Shown here piece after piece: positions 1 through 8,272 of a stretch of 64,000 nt of DNA. Every line of letters starts with the position of its first letter. Positions within the stretch are counted from its first letter, which is position 1. The notes below the pieces were generated by a model. The model was given only the letters and a program-made list of their open reading frames with translations, had not been told where the DNA came from and searched no databases. Origin of the DNA: Mycobacterium sp. AT1 (GTDB taxonomy: Bacteria > Actinomycetota > Actinomycetes > Mycobacteriales > Mycobacteriaceae). The DNA is taken from assembly GCF_002043095.1 (NCBI RefSeq), contig NZ_MVOC01000002.1, positions 62,001 through 126,000 of the forward strand, given 5' to 3'. Position numbers and translations under genes: made by a program.

Positions 1-1210
1 TGACGATGGCCGACACGTCCCTCGCCTCGTAGTCCGCGGAGTCGAGCTGAAGGACGCCGCCCGAGCGGTACTCGCCGCGCGGATCCCAGGTGACCACGTT
101 GTATCCGGCGTGACGCAGCGTGCCGACGCCCACCGCGCCGAGCGCGTCGGTCAGGATGCCGTCCAACGGCGTGACCTCGAGACTCGTCGAGCCGGGCATC
201 CCGAGTCCGGGTCCTTCGAGGATGGTCGGCGCGACCGTCCCGGCCCGCAGTCCGCTCGCGGGCATGAAGTGGACGTAGATCTTCGTGCCGTCGAACGACG
301 TGATCATCACGTCGCGCGACACCGGTGCGCCGGGGGCGCCGGGTTGTACCGGGTAGCCGATGAACGGATGGATGACGTCGCCGACGATCGGGACCATGTG
401 GATGGCGGCGACGATCGGCGTCACGAACACCGGCCCGATCACCGGAACCCGCTGCAACCACGCCAGCGGTGGCGTCTGGATCACGGCCACCGGGGGCGCG
501 GCTGCGGTGACGGCGGCGGCCAGTTTCGGAGTGACCCCGGCATCGGACGACACGGCGGGCGTCGCCGGCACCAACGTCTCCTTGCGCGCCGCCGCGGCCA
601 CCGTCCACGAGACCGGCGAGTCCGGGGGTGAGGACGGTGACCCGCCTGAGTGGGGACCGGTCGGGTCGACGACGGCCGCGGGCACGGCGGTGACGGCGTC
701 GTGCGTCACCGGGGTCGGGGTCGGAGCGGTCTTGGCCGCCTCCGGGGTCGTGGCCTGCGGGGATTCGACGATCGTGGGGCTGGAGGCGACGTCGGCCTCG
801 GAGGCCGTTACGGGTTTGGCCGGTTCCGTGTCCTTGGCAGGTGCGGCAGTGTTCGAGGACGGCTCGGTGTCGGGCTTCGCCGTCGCGGCCGCGGACCCGA
901 CGGGCGTCGACCGGGAACCACGGTGCGGCTTGCCCGTGATCGTGACCGTGCGGGGGGGCTTCCCAGTTGAAACCTTCGTCGGAGTGCCCGCGTCCTCGTG
1001 CGCACCCACCGAACTCGTTGCCTGACCAGGCGACGAGCCCGACGCCGACTTCGCCGACTCGGCCGACTCAGATGACGATGACGATGACGACGAGGTGGAC
1101 TGTCCGGTCGTGTCAGCCGAGGCGACGCCGCACCCCAATCCGATGACCGCGCCAATTCCCAACGCCGCGGCCAAGCCACCGATCCGACCTACGTGTGCTG
1201 ATGCCCCCAT
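1..1210 (-). CDS. Secreted alpha/beta hydrolase-like protein, partial (3' end beyond left edge)
   Basis: About 403 codons are visible and no stop lies inside the window, so the gene continues left of position 1. From ATG at 1210 there is a hydrophobic signal segment (residues 9-32) ending in VASA-D, typical of mycobacterial exported proteins. It is followed by a run of eight serines and a long Ala/Pro/Thr/Ser-rich linker to about residue 270. From about residue 300 the sequence becomes fold-like (MITSFDGTKIYVHF, then GYNVVTWDPRG near residue 380), matching the N-terminal strands of CocE/S15-type alpha/beta hydrolases. The catalytic serine would lie outside the window, so activity cannot be judged. 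No clear Shine-Dalgarno supports the start; an upstream start is possible. Confidence 0.75.
   Translation of the reverse strand, partial: MGASAHVGRIGGLAAALGIGAVIGLGCGVASADTTGQSTSSSSSSSSESAESAKSASGSSPGQATSSVGAHEDAGTPTKVSTGKPPRTVTITGKPHRGSRSTPVGSAAATAKPDTEPSSNTAAPAKDTEPAKPVTASEADVASSPTIVESPQATTPEAAKTAPTPTPVTHDAVTAVPAAVVDPTGPHSGGSPSSPPDSPVSWTVAAAARKETLVPATPAVSSDAGVTPKLAAAVTAAAPPVAVIQTPPLAWLQRVPVIGPVFVTPIVAAIHMVPIVGDVIHPFIGYPVQPGAPGAPVSRDVMITSFDGTKIYVHFMPASGLRAGTVAPTILEGPGLGMPGSTSLEVTPLDGILTDALGAVGVGTLRHAGYNVVTWDPRGEYRSGGVLQLDSADYEARDVSAIV
1072..1098. repeat. Simple GAC/GAT triplet run encoding the polyserine tract
   Basis: A run of gatgac-type triplets on the plus strand encodes consecutive serines (mixed TCG/TCA codons) in the exported protein read on the minus strand. 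Such a tract could vary in length between strains by slippage. This is seen directly; the variation is inference. Confidence 0.5.
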
Positions 1211-1407
1211 GCGCCGACTGAACCCCGTTCGCGACCGATGTCGATGAGACGTGCGTCCCGACCGCGACGCTAGCGGTCTACGTCCTTTCGTGACGCTGCT
1301 TCCGTGAAGAAAGCCGTCGCGGTGAATTGGGCTCTTGGCGAGCCGCTTTGACGCCGCAATCTGACAGCGGACTCACAGCGCTCGATCCGACGAAGGCCGT
1401 CTTCGCT

Positions 1408-2775
1408 CTACCCGGGCAGCCAAGAATCAATCGTTGACGCGAGGATGCGCGTGGGCGCGAGGCGTCGATCTGGGTCGACGGCGGCGGCGATGCCCCCGAG
1501 GCGACTCCGTTGACTCTGATCAAGCCCGCCCGGATCGGAGGCGCGGCCGTCGGCGAAGGGCGCCGAGGAACGACCGAGGTCGGCTGTGGCGGCCGTGCCA
1601 CGCAGGCGGGCCAACCCGTCCTCGACACGGGTGCGGGCGGCATCGTCGGCGGCGTCGCCCACCGCGTGCAAAAGGAGGGGGCCAGGCACCGCGGTCAACG
1701 CCCCGTCGCGGGTGGGTGCGGCGTTGTCCAGGTTGCGCAGTTCGACCATCGCCAGCGGTGAGTCCTCCCCTGCGGCGGCACTCAGCATTTCACCAGCCGT
1801 GCCGAACCCGTCCTGCCCCAGCCACCTACCCATTCCCAGTGCGGCAACGGGATTGGGCGGGTCGAGGTGAATCTGCGCGAGTCGTGCCGCGTCGGCGGGT
1901 GCCCAGCTGCTGTCCACGGCGGGTTGCGGCGCCGCGCGCAGGGCCTCCAACAGGGGACGTGCCGCCTCCGCACCCTCTGGCGACGCAAAGGACAGGTGCA
2001 CGATCGGAATCCCCTGCAGCGCAGGCGGGAAGGCGGGGGCACCCGGTGGCGTGTGAAGCACGCTGAGGCTGGTCGACAGCGCGTCACCGATCTGCGCCAT
2101 GGCATTCGCCCACGCCTCGGCGACCGATTCGAGCGCATCGACGCTCCACAACTGGTATCCGGCCCAGAGCTGGCGCAGCTCAACCAATTCCACGGTCAGG
2201 GCGGTGGCCACGCCGACCCCGCCGCCACCCCGAAACGCCCACAACGCCTCACGGTCGACGACGTCGTCGGCGTCCTGGGTCGCCCGCCGCGTCTGCCCGT
2301 TTCCGTCGACGTAGTCGACTGCCAGCAGTGCCGAACTCGCCATGCCGTGGGGACGGGTCAGGTACCCCACTCCGCCCCCGAACGTATAGCCGGCGACGGC
2401 GACGGTGGGCGAGGAGCCGGCCAGTCCGAGCAACCCGTCGCGCTCGGCCACCGCGTTCACCGCCGACCACGTCGCACCGGCACCCACGCGGGCTACGCGT
2501 CCCGCCGCGTCCACGTCGACCGAGTTCAATCCGGACGTGTCCACCAGCAGGTGCTCTGCGCCGATCGGCGCCCCGGCGCCGTGTCCGCTGGCCTGAACTG
2601 CGACCCGCAGGTCGTGCTTGGCGGCCCACCGGACGGCGTCGCCGACGTCGTCGGCGCTGCGGACCTGCGCCACCTTGGCTGGCCGCTGTACCACCGTGGC
2701 GTTGTGGGGGGTCGTCGCGGCCCGATAGGCAGCACTGTCGGGCGGGGACAGGAGATCGTCTCGCATGTCGGTCAT
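1408..2775 (-). CDS. FAD-linked oxidase, berberine-bridge-enzyme (BBE) type
   Basis: A 455-residue flavoprotein of the FAD_binding_4/BBE family, whose members oxidise alcohols, sugars or amines using FAD attached through histidine. The N-terminal FAD domain contains the histidine-bearing motif QASGHGAG (His about 65) and the segment GSSPTVAVAGYTFGGG (120-136). Relatives with a second covalent FAD bond carry Cys just before PTV; here it is Ser, so single attachment is expected. The short C-terminal BBE motif ends near DPDRRLAPTRIL. The start at 2775 (MTDMRDD) is where homology begins; ATG at 2766 is an alternative. It is the last gene of a three-gene minus-strand operon with the DUF4267 and NIPSNAP genes. 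Substrate unknown. Confidence 0.85.
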   Translation of the reverse strand: MTDMRDDLLSPPDSAAYRAATTPHNATVVQRPAKVAQVRSADDVGDAVRWAAKHDLRVAVQASGHGAGAPIGAEHLLVDTSGLNSVDVDAAGRVARVGAGATWSAVNAVAERDGLLGLAGSSPTVAVAGYTFGGGVGYLTRPHGMASSALLAVDYVDGNGQTRRATQDADDVVDREALWAFRGGGGVGVATALTVELVELRQLWAGYQLWSVDALESVAEAWANAMAQIGDALSTSLSVLHTPPGAPAFPPALQGIPIVHLSFASPEGAEAARPLLEALRAAPQPAVDSSWAPADAARLAQIHLDPPNPVAALGMGRWLGQDGFGTAGEMLSAAAGEDSPLAMVELRNLDNAAPTRDGALTAVPGPLLLHAVGDAADDAARTRVEDGLARLRGTAATADLGRSSAPFADGRASDPGGLDQSQRSRLGGIAAAVDPDRRLAPTRILASTIDSWLPG

Positions 2776-2800
2776 TCCGTTCTGTGGGTTTCCGAGGCGC

Positions 2801-3184
2801 TCAGGAAAGAAGGAGGAGCGCCGTGGTGACGAGCATGACCGCGGCGGTGGCGCCGTGCACGCCGTAGGCGGTCGACTTGGCTCCGCCGCTGCGAAGCACG
2901 ATGGCGGCGTCGACGAGCGGAATGATGGTTGCCGCCAGGATGATCCAGCCGAGGAGGTGGGTGGTACCCGCAATCATCACGACGATCACCAGGAGTCCCG
3001 AGGCGATGTCGCGGATGCCCTTGACGCTCAAGTAGGCGCGGGTTTCCGGTTGGTCGGCGTCGGCGAGCACGCCGTAGCCGGCGACCGCCACGCGTGGCGC
3101 CACCAGGAAGCGGGCACCGATGAAGATGATTGCGGCGGCGATGACGCCGGCGAGCACGTAGCCGATGGTGGCGGTGATGGTCAT
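2801..3184 (-). CDS. DUF4267-type small membrane protein
   Basis: 127 residues with four predicted hydrophobic segments (about 5-30, 59-77, 78-98 and 105-127) and a short polar loop (ADADQPETRAYLSVKGIRD) that is characteristic of the DUF4267 family. No biochemical function is known for the family. The start is backed by AAGGAGCG before ATG. It lies 26 bp upstream of the BBE oxidase and 20 bp downstream of the NIPSNAP gene, so the three are probably cotranscribed and controlled by the divergent TetR gene. Confidence 0.8.
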   Translation of the reverse strand: MTITATIGYVLAGVIAAAIIFIGARFLVAPRVAVAGYGVLADADQPETRAYLSVKGIRDIASGLLVIVVMIAGTTHLLGWIILAATIIPLVDAAIVLRSGGAKSTAYGVHGATAAVMLVTTALLLLS

Positions 3185-3204
3185 GGTGAACGCTCCTTGG
3201 TTGG

Positions 3205-3522
3205 TCAGTGAACGGGTGAAAACGGCGTCGGCTCAAGCAGAGTCGTCTGAACCTCGACGACGTCGTCGATGTCGAAGCCGGCCATGTCGGCGGCGAACTC
3301 CGGGCTGGCCATGATCAGCCGGGTGATCTCGTCGGGGTCGGCGCCCGGCGGGTAGCCGATCAACGCGACGAGTCGATTCCCCTGGCCGCCTGATTCGGTC
3401 CACACCCCGTGCGCGGTCACCCCGAACGTGGCGAAGGTGGAGAGGTGACGAGCCCAGTGCGTGGTCGCGTATTCCCGAAGGGCTTCGGGGGACCGCAGGG
3501 TGTAAGTCCTGAGCTGGAGCAT
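3205..3522 (-). CDS. NIPSNAP-family protein
   Basis: 105 residues beginning MLQLRTYTLRSPEALREYATTHW, which is the first strand and helix of the NIPSNAP/dimeric alpha-beta barrel fold; the later segment NRLVALIGYPPGADPDE is also typical. The start at 3522 is decided by a strong CAGGAGG six bases upstream of ATG. Members are small, probably dimeric ligand- or aldehyde-binding proteins; the molecular function is not established. First gene of the minus-strand operon facing the TetR gene at 3643. Confidence 0.8.
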   Translation of the reverse strand: MLQLRTYTLRSPEALREYATTHWARHLSTFATFGVTAHGVWTESGGQGNRLVALIGYPPGADPDEITRLIMASPEFAADMAGFDIDDVVEVQTTLLEPTPFSPVH

Positions 3523-3568
3523 CGTCGCCTCCTGGTGAGTGGAACCCGGAGGGTGAACGCCCTCAGGT

Positions 3569-3626
3569 GTTAGCAACGCTAGCTTCGCGGCGAACACCTG
3601 TCAATAGCATTGCTAGCACTTCTAGC
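3569..3626. promoter_or_regulatory. Three clustered TetR-type operator repeats
   Basis: Three related 15-mers lie between the divergent NIPSNAP and TetR genes: GTTAGCAACGCTAGC (3569-3583), AATAGCATTGCTAGC (3603-3617) and GCTAGCACTTCTAGC (3612-3626, overlapping the second). All fit the scheme nnTAGCnnnnCTAGC with TAG and CTA half-sites; the third is a perfect GCTAG-N5-CTAGC palindrome. Placement right before the regulator start supports autoregulation and control of the oxidase operon. Binding is inferred. Confidence 0.65.
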
Positions 3627-3642
3627 CATGATACTTTGAGCC

Positions 3643-4218
3643 ATGGCAATCGAAGATCGTCGAGAGCGGGAACGGGCCGCCCGCCGCGACTTGATCGTCG
3701 CCACGGCCCGCAAGCTGGCCGAGGCCGAGGGCTGGGAAGCCGTGACCACGCGACGCCTGTCCACCGAGATCGAGTACAGCCAGCCCGTTCTGTACAAGCA
3801 CTTCGCCGGCATGGAGCAGATCGCCGCAGCCGTCGCAATCGACGGTTTCGGCGAGCTCGCCGACGCCCTGAGGGCAGCCAACTCCGGTGCCGGTGCGGCG
3901 GGCGACGCGCTCGGTCGAGTCGCGCAGGCGTATCTCGACTTCAGCAGGGATCACCCGGCGGTGTACGACGCGATGTTCTTGCGGGCGACCACTTTGCAAT
4001 TCGCCACCGACGAAACCCCGCCCCAGTTGAGCGCGGCGTTCGCCGTGCTGAGCGATGCGGTCGGTGACGCCGCGGGCGGTCGGGATGCCCACACGCTGAC
4101 CGAGGTTTTCTGGGCCGCGTTGCACGGCTTGGCCATCCTCACCCGTACGGGACGGTTGCGTCCCGGCTACGAGGCGGAGCGACTGCAACTACTCGTCGAC
4201 CGGTTCACGCGAGCGTGA
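3643..4218 (+). CDS. TetR/AcrR-family regulator
   Basis: 191 residues. The N-terminal helix-turn-helix is clear (residues 13-58: LIVATARKLAEAEGWEAVTT, then YSQPVLYKHFAGMEQI). The C-terminal ligand domain is of the TetR_C 13/WHG type, containing FWAALHGLAILTRTGRLRP. Divergent from the NIPSNAP-DUF4267-oxidase operon, with three repeat operators in the 120 bp between them, so it most likely represses that operon and itself until an unknown ligand binds. Confidence 0.9.
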   Translation: MAIEDRRERERAARRDLIVATARKLAEAEGWEAVTTRRLSTEIEYSQPVLYKHFAGMEQIAAAVAIDGFGELADALRAANSGAGAAGDALGRVAQAYLDFSRDHPAVYDAMFLRATTLQFATDETPPQLSAAFAVLSDAVGDAAGGRDAHTLTEVFWAALHGLAILTRTGRLRPGYEAERLQLLVDRFTRA

Positions 4219-4288
4219 CGGTGCGCCGGCGCCTCGGTGCCGGATCGCGCGGAGTTGGCGCCCGAAGCCGTCCTTATAGACTTTGCCG

Positions 4289-4954
4289 ATGACGAGAACC
4301 GACCCGGTCGACGAGCACCGCGACACGGGCGATCCCGCGCCGGTCGAGCGTGAGGTTCCGAGCGACACGCCCACAGGTGTCGACCTCGAGAAGGTCATCG
4401 CCAAACGGGTTCGTGCGCTTCGCCGTTCGACCGGACTGTCGGTGGGCGACATGGCCGTCAAGGTCGGGATCTCGAAGGCCATGCTGTCCAAGATCGAGAA
4501 TGCGCAGACGTCTTGCAGCCTCAACACCCTGGCACGGTTGGCCGCCGGTCTCGACGTCCCCGTCACGTCGCTGTTCCGTGGCGCCGACACCGAACGTGAA
4601 GCCGTGTTCGTCGAATCCGGTCACGGCGCGGTAATCGTCGGACGGGGTACACGCATCGGGCATCACTACGAACTGCTCGGCGCCCTTCGGGGACAACACA
4701 AACGACTCGAGCCGGTCCTCGTCACCTTGACGAATGCGAGCGAGGTGTTCCCGCTCTTCCAGCACGCCGGCACCGAGATGCTCTACATGCTCGAGGGCGT
4801 GATGGTCTACGGCCACGGCGAGTCCGAGTACACGCTGCGGCCGGGCGATTCACTGCTGCTCGACGGCGAGGGGCTGCACGGCCCGCACGAGTTGGTGCGC
4901 TTGCCCATCCGATTCCTGGCCATCACCGCCTATCCAGACGACTCGGACTCTTGA
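4289..4954 (+). CDS. XRE-family regulator with C-terminal cupin
   Basis: 221 residues: a variable N-terminus, an XRE helix-turn-helix at about 33-88 (KRVRALRRSTGLSVGDMAVK, SKAMLSKIENAQTSCSLNTL), then a cupin_2 ligand domain at about 145-215 (HAGTEMLYMLEGVMVYGHGE, YTLRPGDSLLLDGEGLHGPHEL). Such HTH-cupin proteins usually sense small metabolites and control the adjacent catabolic operon. ATG at 4289 was chosen over TTG at 4283. Its stop overlaps the HutD start by 4 bp (TTGA), and the amine/glutamate genes follow, so it probably regulates them. Confidence 0.88.
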   Translation: MTRTDPVDEHRDTGDPAPVEREVPSDTPTGVDLEKVIAKRVRALRRSTGLSVGDMAVKVGISKAMLSKIENAQTSCSLNTLARLAAGLDVPVTSLFRGADTEREAVFVESGHGAVIVGRGTRIGHHYELLGALRGQHKRLEPVLVTLTNASEVFPLFQHAGTEMLYMLEGVMVYGHGESEYTLRPGDSLLLDGEGLHGPHELVRLPIRFLAITAYPDDSDS

Positions 4955-5526
4955 CCGACGGGAACGCCCGAACGGCCCTGATCCGACGGTCCGATCGTCG
5001 GCGCGTTCCCTGGAAGAACGGCGCCGGCGCCACCGAGGTGATCGCCACCGGCGACGGAGACTCACCGGCCTGGCGGGTCAGCGTGGCCGACATCGGGCCG
5101 GGGCGGACGACGTTCTCGTCGTTCCCGGGCGTGAATCGCGTCTTCACCGTGATCGGCGACCACGGTGTGGCCCTCGAATGGGACCGCCGTACCGTCGATC
5201 TCGCCCCCCTCCACCCCTTCGGATTCGACGGCGAGCTCGGGCCGGATTGCGTTGCAGCAGGCCCGACGAAAGCGTTCAACGTGATGGTCGAATCCGCGAC
5301 GACCGCCGCGCACGTCGCGCCGCACCACCTCTCCCACTCCGGCGTGCTCACCGACCCCGATGCGGAGACCGTGATCTACGTCCACCGCGGCAGCGTCGCC
5401 TCAGGCGACCACGTCGCCACGGCCGGCGATTGCTTGTTCGTCGCCCGGCAGTCCGTCGAGGCAACCGGCACCGCGACCATTCTGGTGGCCACGATGAGAC
5501 CGCTGGCGGTCGACCAGCACGTGTAG
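4951..5526 (+). CDS. HutD/Ves-family cupin protein
   Basis: 191 residues of the HutD_Ves family: the opening RRVPWKNGAGATEVIATGDG and DSPAWRVSVADIGPGRTTFSSFPGVNRVFTV-like segments are diagnostic. HutD proteins accompany histidine-utilisation and other amino-acid degradation operons and are thought to moderate pathway flux by binding an intermediate; no enzymatic role is proven. The start is TTG, forced by the 4-bp overlap with the regulator stop, so the two are translationally coupled. No hutHUI genes are present nearby; here it sits with a glutamate/amine operon. Confidence 0.8.
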   Translation: MTDGNARTALIRRSDRRRVPWKNGAGATEVIATGDGDSPAWRVSVADIGPGRTTFSSFPGVNRVFTVIGDHGVALEWDRRTVDLAPLHPFGFDGELGPDCVAAGPTKAFNVMVESATTAAHVAPHHLSHSGVLTDPDAETVIYVHRGSVASGDHVATAGDCLFVARQSVEATGTATILVATMRPLAVDQHV

Positions 5527-5617
5527 TGCCGGGAAACGCTCGATACCACCGAGATACCCCTCGCTAGTCCAGCGACTCGATTGCGCCGACGTGCGCACCC
5601 CTGGGTCTAATGCTAGA

Positions 5618-5635
5618 TTACAGTGACTCCTGTAA
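5618..5635. promoter_or_regulatory. Perfect palindrome TTACAG-N6-CTGTAA before the FAD oxidoreductase
   Basis: TTACAG (5618-5623), spacer TGACTC, CTGTAA (5630-5635): a perfect interrupted palindrome 30 bp upstream of the GTG start of the FAD oxidoreductase, inside the only sizeable gap (138 bp) of this operon. It is a good candidate operator for the XRE-cupin regulator. The arms are AT rich compared with their surroundings, as expected of a control element. Confidence 0.5.
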
Positions 5636-5664
5636 GGAAACATACGACCCACGAGGATCTTCAC

Positions 5665-6855
5665 GTGCCGGACACCACCAGCTTCTTGATCGTCGGCGGC
5701 GGTCTCGAGGGACTTGCCATCGCCTACTCGCTCGCTGAACGCGGTGAAACCGACGTCCTCGTACTCGAGCGCGACACCCTGTGCTCGGGCATGACCGCCA
5801 AGTCCAGCGGGGTCGTCCGCTGCCACTACGGCACGCCGTCGCTGGCCGCGATGTCCTGGTACGGCATCGACGTATTCACCCGCGCCACAGAGCTCTTCGG
5901 CGACGACATGTCGTTTCGCCAATGCGGCTACGTGGTCGGCGTCGCCGAGAACAACGTCAAGCCGCTCGAGGCAAACATCGCGATGATGCAGGGCCTGGGC
6001 ATCGCCACCGAATTCATCGACCATGACACCATGGCCGACCTGTGGCCGGGACTGCACCTCGACGACTTCGCCCTCTTCGCCTACGAACCGCTCGGTGGAC
6101 GCGGCGAGGCGTACATGTCGGGCATGGCCTACGCGGCGACGGCACGCAAGATGGGCGTCACCATCCGCCAGGGCACGAAGGTCACCGAACTGCTGACCGA
6201 CAGCCAGGGCTCGGTGTACGGAGTGACGGTGGCCGACGGTTCACGGATTCACGCCGACCACGTCATCCTCGCCAACGGCCCCTGGGCACCCACGCTCGCC
6301 GCCAGCGTCGGCGTCGACCTGGACGTCAAGGCGCAGCGGGCCCAGCTGGTGCTGGTCGACCAGGGCGTCCCCACTCCCGAAGTGCCCGTCCTGTCCGATC
6401 TCGCCGGTCTGCAGTACATCTGCCGCGAACCCAACGGCGAACTGCTGGTGGGCAATTCAGACCACCAGACCCCGCAGTACGTCGACCCTGACAAGTACGT
6501 CAACCGGGCCGACGACTCGGCGGTCGAGAAGAACATCGTCAAGCTCGGCCATCGACTTCCCGACATGCCTGACCCGCGCATCACCAGCTCGTACGTCGGC
6601 GCCTACGACGTCACTCCCGACTACAACCCCATCATCGGCCCGTCGCCAGTCGACGGGTTGTTCCTCGCGACCGGATTCTCCGGCCACGGATTCAAGATCG
6701 CTCCCGCGGTGGGCAAGCTCGTCGCCGACCTGCTACTCGACGGCAAGACCTCCTTGCCAAACGTCAACGCCGACGACTTCCGATACTCGCGATTCGCCGA
6801 AGGCGACTTGCTGTTCAGCCTCCATCCCTACGAGGGCGCAGGAGAAATGCGATGA
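5665..6855 (+). CDS. FAD-dependent amine/amino-acid oxidoreductase (DAO, sarcosine-oxidase-beta-like)
   Basis: 396 residues. The dinucleotide motif FLIVGGGLEGLAIAYSLAERG lies at the very N-terminus and the C-terminal DAO signature GLFLATGFSGHGFKIAPAVGKLVADLLL near residue 340. SSGVVRCHYG after the FAD motif resembles the substrate-loop region of sarcosine oxidase beta subunits and related N-methyl amino-acid dehydrogenases. The start was set to GTG 5665, preceded by CGAGGA; an in-frame start at 5623 would lack a ribosome site. Its stop overlaps the next start by 4 bp (ATGA). Given the neighbours, it plausibly oxidises an N-substituted glutamate or glycine; the substrate is inferred only. Confidence 0.85.
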   Translation: MPDTTSFLIVGGGLEGLAIAYSLAERGETDVLVLERDTLCSGMTAKSSGVVRCHYGTPSLAAMSWYGIDVFTRATELFGDDMSFRQCGYVVGVAENNVKPLEANIAMMQGLGIATEFIDHDTMADLWPGLHLDDFALFAYEPLGGRGEAYMSGMAYAATARKMGVTIRQGTKVTELLTDSQGSVYGVTVADGSRIHADHVILANGPWAPTLAASVGVDLDVKAQRAQLVLVDQGVPTPEVPVLSDLAGLQYICREPNGELLVGNSDHQTPQYVDPDKYVNRADDSAVEKNIVKLGHRLPDMPDPRITSSYVGAYDVTPDYNPIIGPSPVDGLFLATGFSGHGFKIAPAVGKLVADLLLDGKTSLPNVNADDFRYSRFAEGDLLFSLHPYEGAGEMR

Positions 6856-8243
6856 CCCGAGCCGAAATCGACCTCCACGACATCGAAACCAACGAGGTGA
6901 CAACCTCTTTGGCGTCCCCCTCCGAGGACACCACGCGGGCGCCCACCCTGTCGGAGGTGGCGCACGCCAGTGGCACCACTTTCATCCTCGCCCTCTTCGT
7001 GACCCTGTCCGGGAAGCCGTGCGCCAAGCTCGTCCCGATCCAAGCGGTCGAACAGCTCGAAGTCGACGGCGTCGGATTCGCGGGCTACGCCGCGGGCCAC
7101 ATGGGGCAGGAGCCGAAGGACTCCGATCTGGTGGCGAGGGCCGACGTCACGTCGTTCACCCCCATCCCGTTCATCAAGCCAGGTCTCGCGATCGTGCACT
7201 GCGACCCGCACGTGGACGGCAAGCCGTGGCCGTTCGCGCCGCGAATCATCCTGCGGGAGCAGTTGCGCAAGGCCGCCGAACTGGGTTTCACGGTCAACGT
7301 CGGCGCCGAGATCGAGTACTTCCTGGTCAACCGCGTCAACGGGGAACTCGTCACCGCCGACCGCAGTGACACCAGCGCCACCCCCTGTTACGACGCGCGG
7401 GACGTCACCCGCATGTACGACCACCTCACCGAGATCTCCTCGGCGATGAACGCGCTCGGCTGGGGCAACTACGCCAACGACCACGAAGACGGCAACGGAC
7501 AATTCGAGCAGAACTTCGACTACGCCGACGCCATGACGACCGCGGACCGGGTCATCACGTTGCGGTATCTGCTGTCGGTCGTCGCCGAGAAGCGCGGCAT
7601 GCAGGCGACGTTCATGCCGAAGCCCTTCACCACTCGCACCGGCAGCGGGCTGCACATGCATCTGTCCCTCTGGGACGACGCGGGCGCCGTCTTCCCCGAT
7701 TCCGACGACGAGCTCGGGCTCGGGCTGTCGCGGACCGCATACGCCTTCGTGGCGGGAATCCTGGAGCACGCCTGCGCACTGCAGGGGCTGATCGCACCAA
7801 CGGTGAACTCCTACAAGCGAACCGGTGCCACCGCGACGACCAGCGGGGCGACCTGGTCGCCGCGATACGCCACCTACGGGGGCAACGACCGCACGCACTA
7901 CCTCCGGGTGCCCGACAAGAATCGCGTCGAACTGCGTGGCGGTGACGGATCCGCGAACCCGTACCTTGCCGCAGCGGGCGCCATCGCCGCGGGACTCGAC
8001 GGGGTGCGCCGCGATCTGCACCCCGGCAAGCCGGGCACCGGCGACTCCCCAAGCGAGATGCTGCCCATGACGCTGCTGCATGCGATGGACGCCTTCGAGG
8101 CCGACTCGGTGTTGACCGACGCCCTTGACGTCGCCGGTCCCGGCGTGGCCGAGTACTTCGCCAAGTGCAAACGCCAGGAGTTCTTCGACTGGCACAACAC
8201 GGTCTCCTCCTGGGAGATCGACCGCTACCTCACCTCTTTCTGA
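6852..8243 (+). CDS. glnT: GlnT-type (type III) glutamate-amine ligase
   Basis: 463 residues of the glutamine synthetase superfamily: the first ATP/metal Glu motif NVGAEIEYFLV near 152, the GNGQFEQN segment (second Glu pair), HMHLSLW (metal His) near 270, the NSYKR-type loop and the Arg-rich RVELRGGDGSANPYLAAAGA near 360-380. It is longer and different from housekeeping GlnA and belongs to the GlnT/GmaS group that joins ammonia or methylamine to glutamate. Coupling with the three GltB-like proteins downstream mirrors the methylamine/N-methylglutamate pathway, in which this enzyme makes gamma-glutamylmethylamide. Ammonia as the true substrate cannot be excluded. Confidence 0.85.
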   Translation: MTRAEIDLHDIETNEVTTSLASPSEDTTRAPTLSEVAHASGTTFILALFVTLSGKPCAKLVPIQAVEQLEVDGVGFAGYAAGHMGQEPKDSDLVARADVTSFTPIPFIKPGLAIVHCDPHVDGKPWPFAPRIILREQLRKAAELGFTVNVGAEIEYFLVNRVNGELVTADRSDTSATPCYDARDVTRMYDHLTEISSAMNALGWGNYANDHEDGNGQFEQNFDYADAMTTADRVITLRYLLSVVAEKRGMQATFMPKPFTTRTGSGLHMHLSLWDDAGAVFPDSDDELGLGLSRTAYAFVAGILEHACALQGLIAPTVNSYKRTGATATTSGATWSPRYATYGGNDRTHYLRVPDKNRVELRGGDGSANPYLAAAGAIAAGLDGVRRDLHPGKPGTGDSPSEMLPMTLLHAMDAFEADSVLTDALDVAGPGVAEYFAKCKRQEFFDWHNTVSSWEIDRYLTSF

Positions 8244-8272
8244 CCCACTACAACTCTTCGAGGAGGCATTCC

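Noticed and set aside
1072..1098. Triplet repeat considered as a phase-variation or CRISPR-like repeat
   Set aside because: It encodes part of a low-complexity serine linker, has no spacers and is too short.
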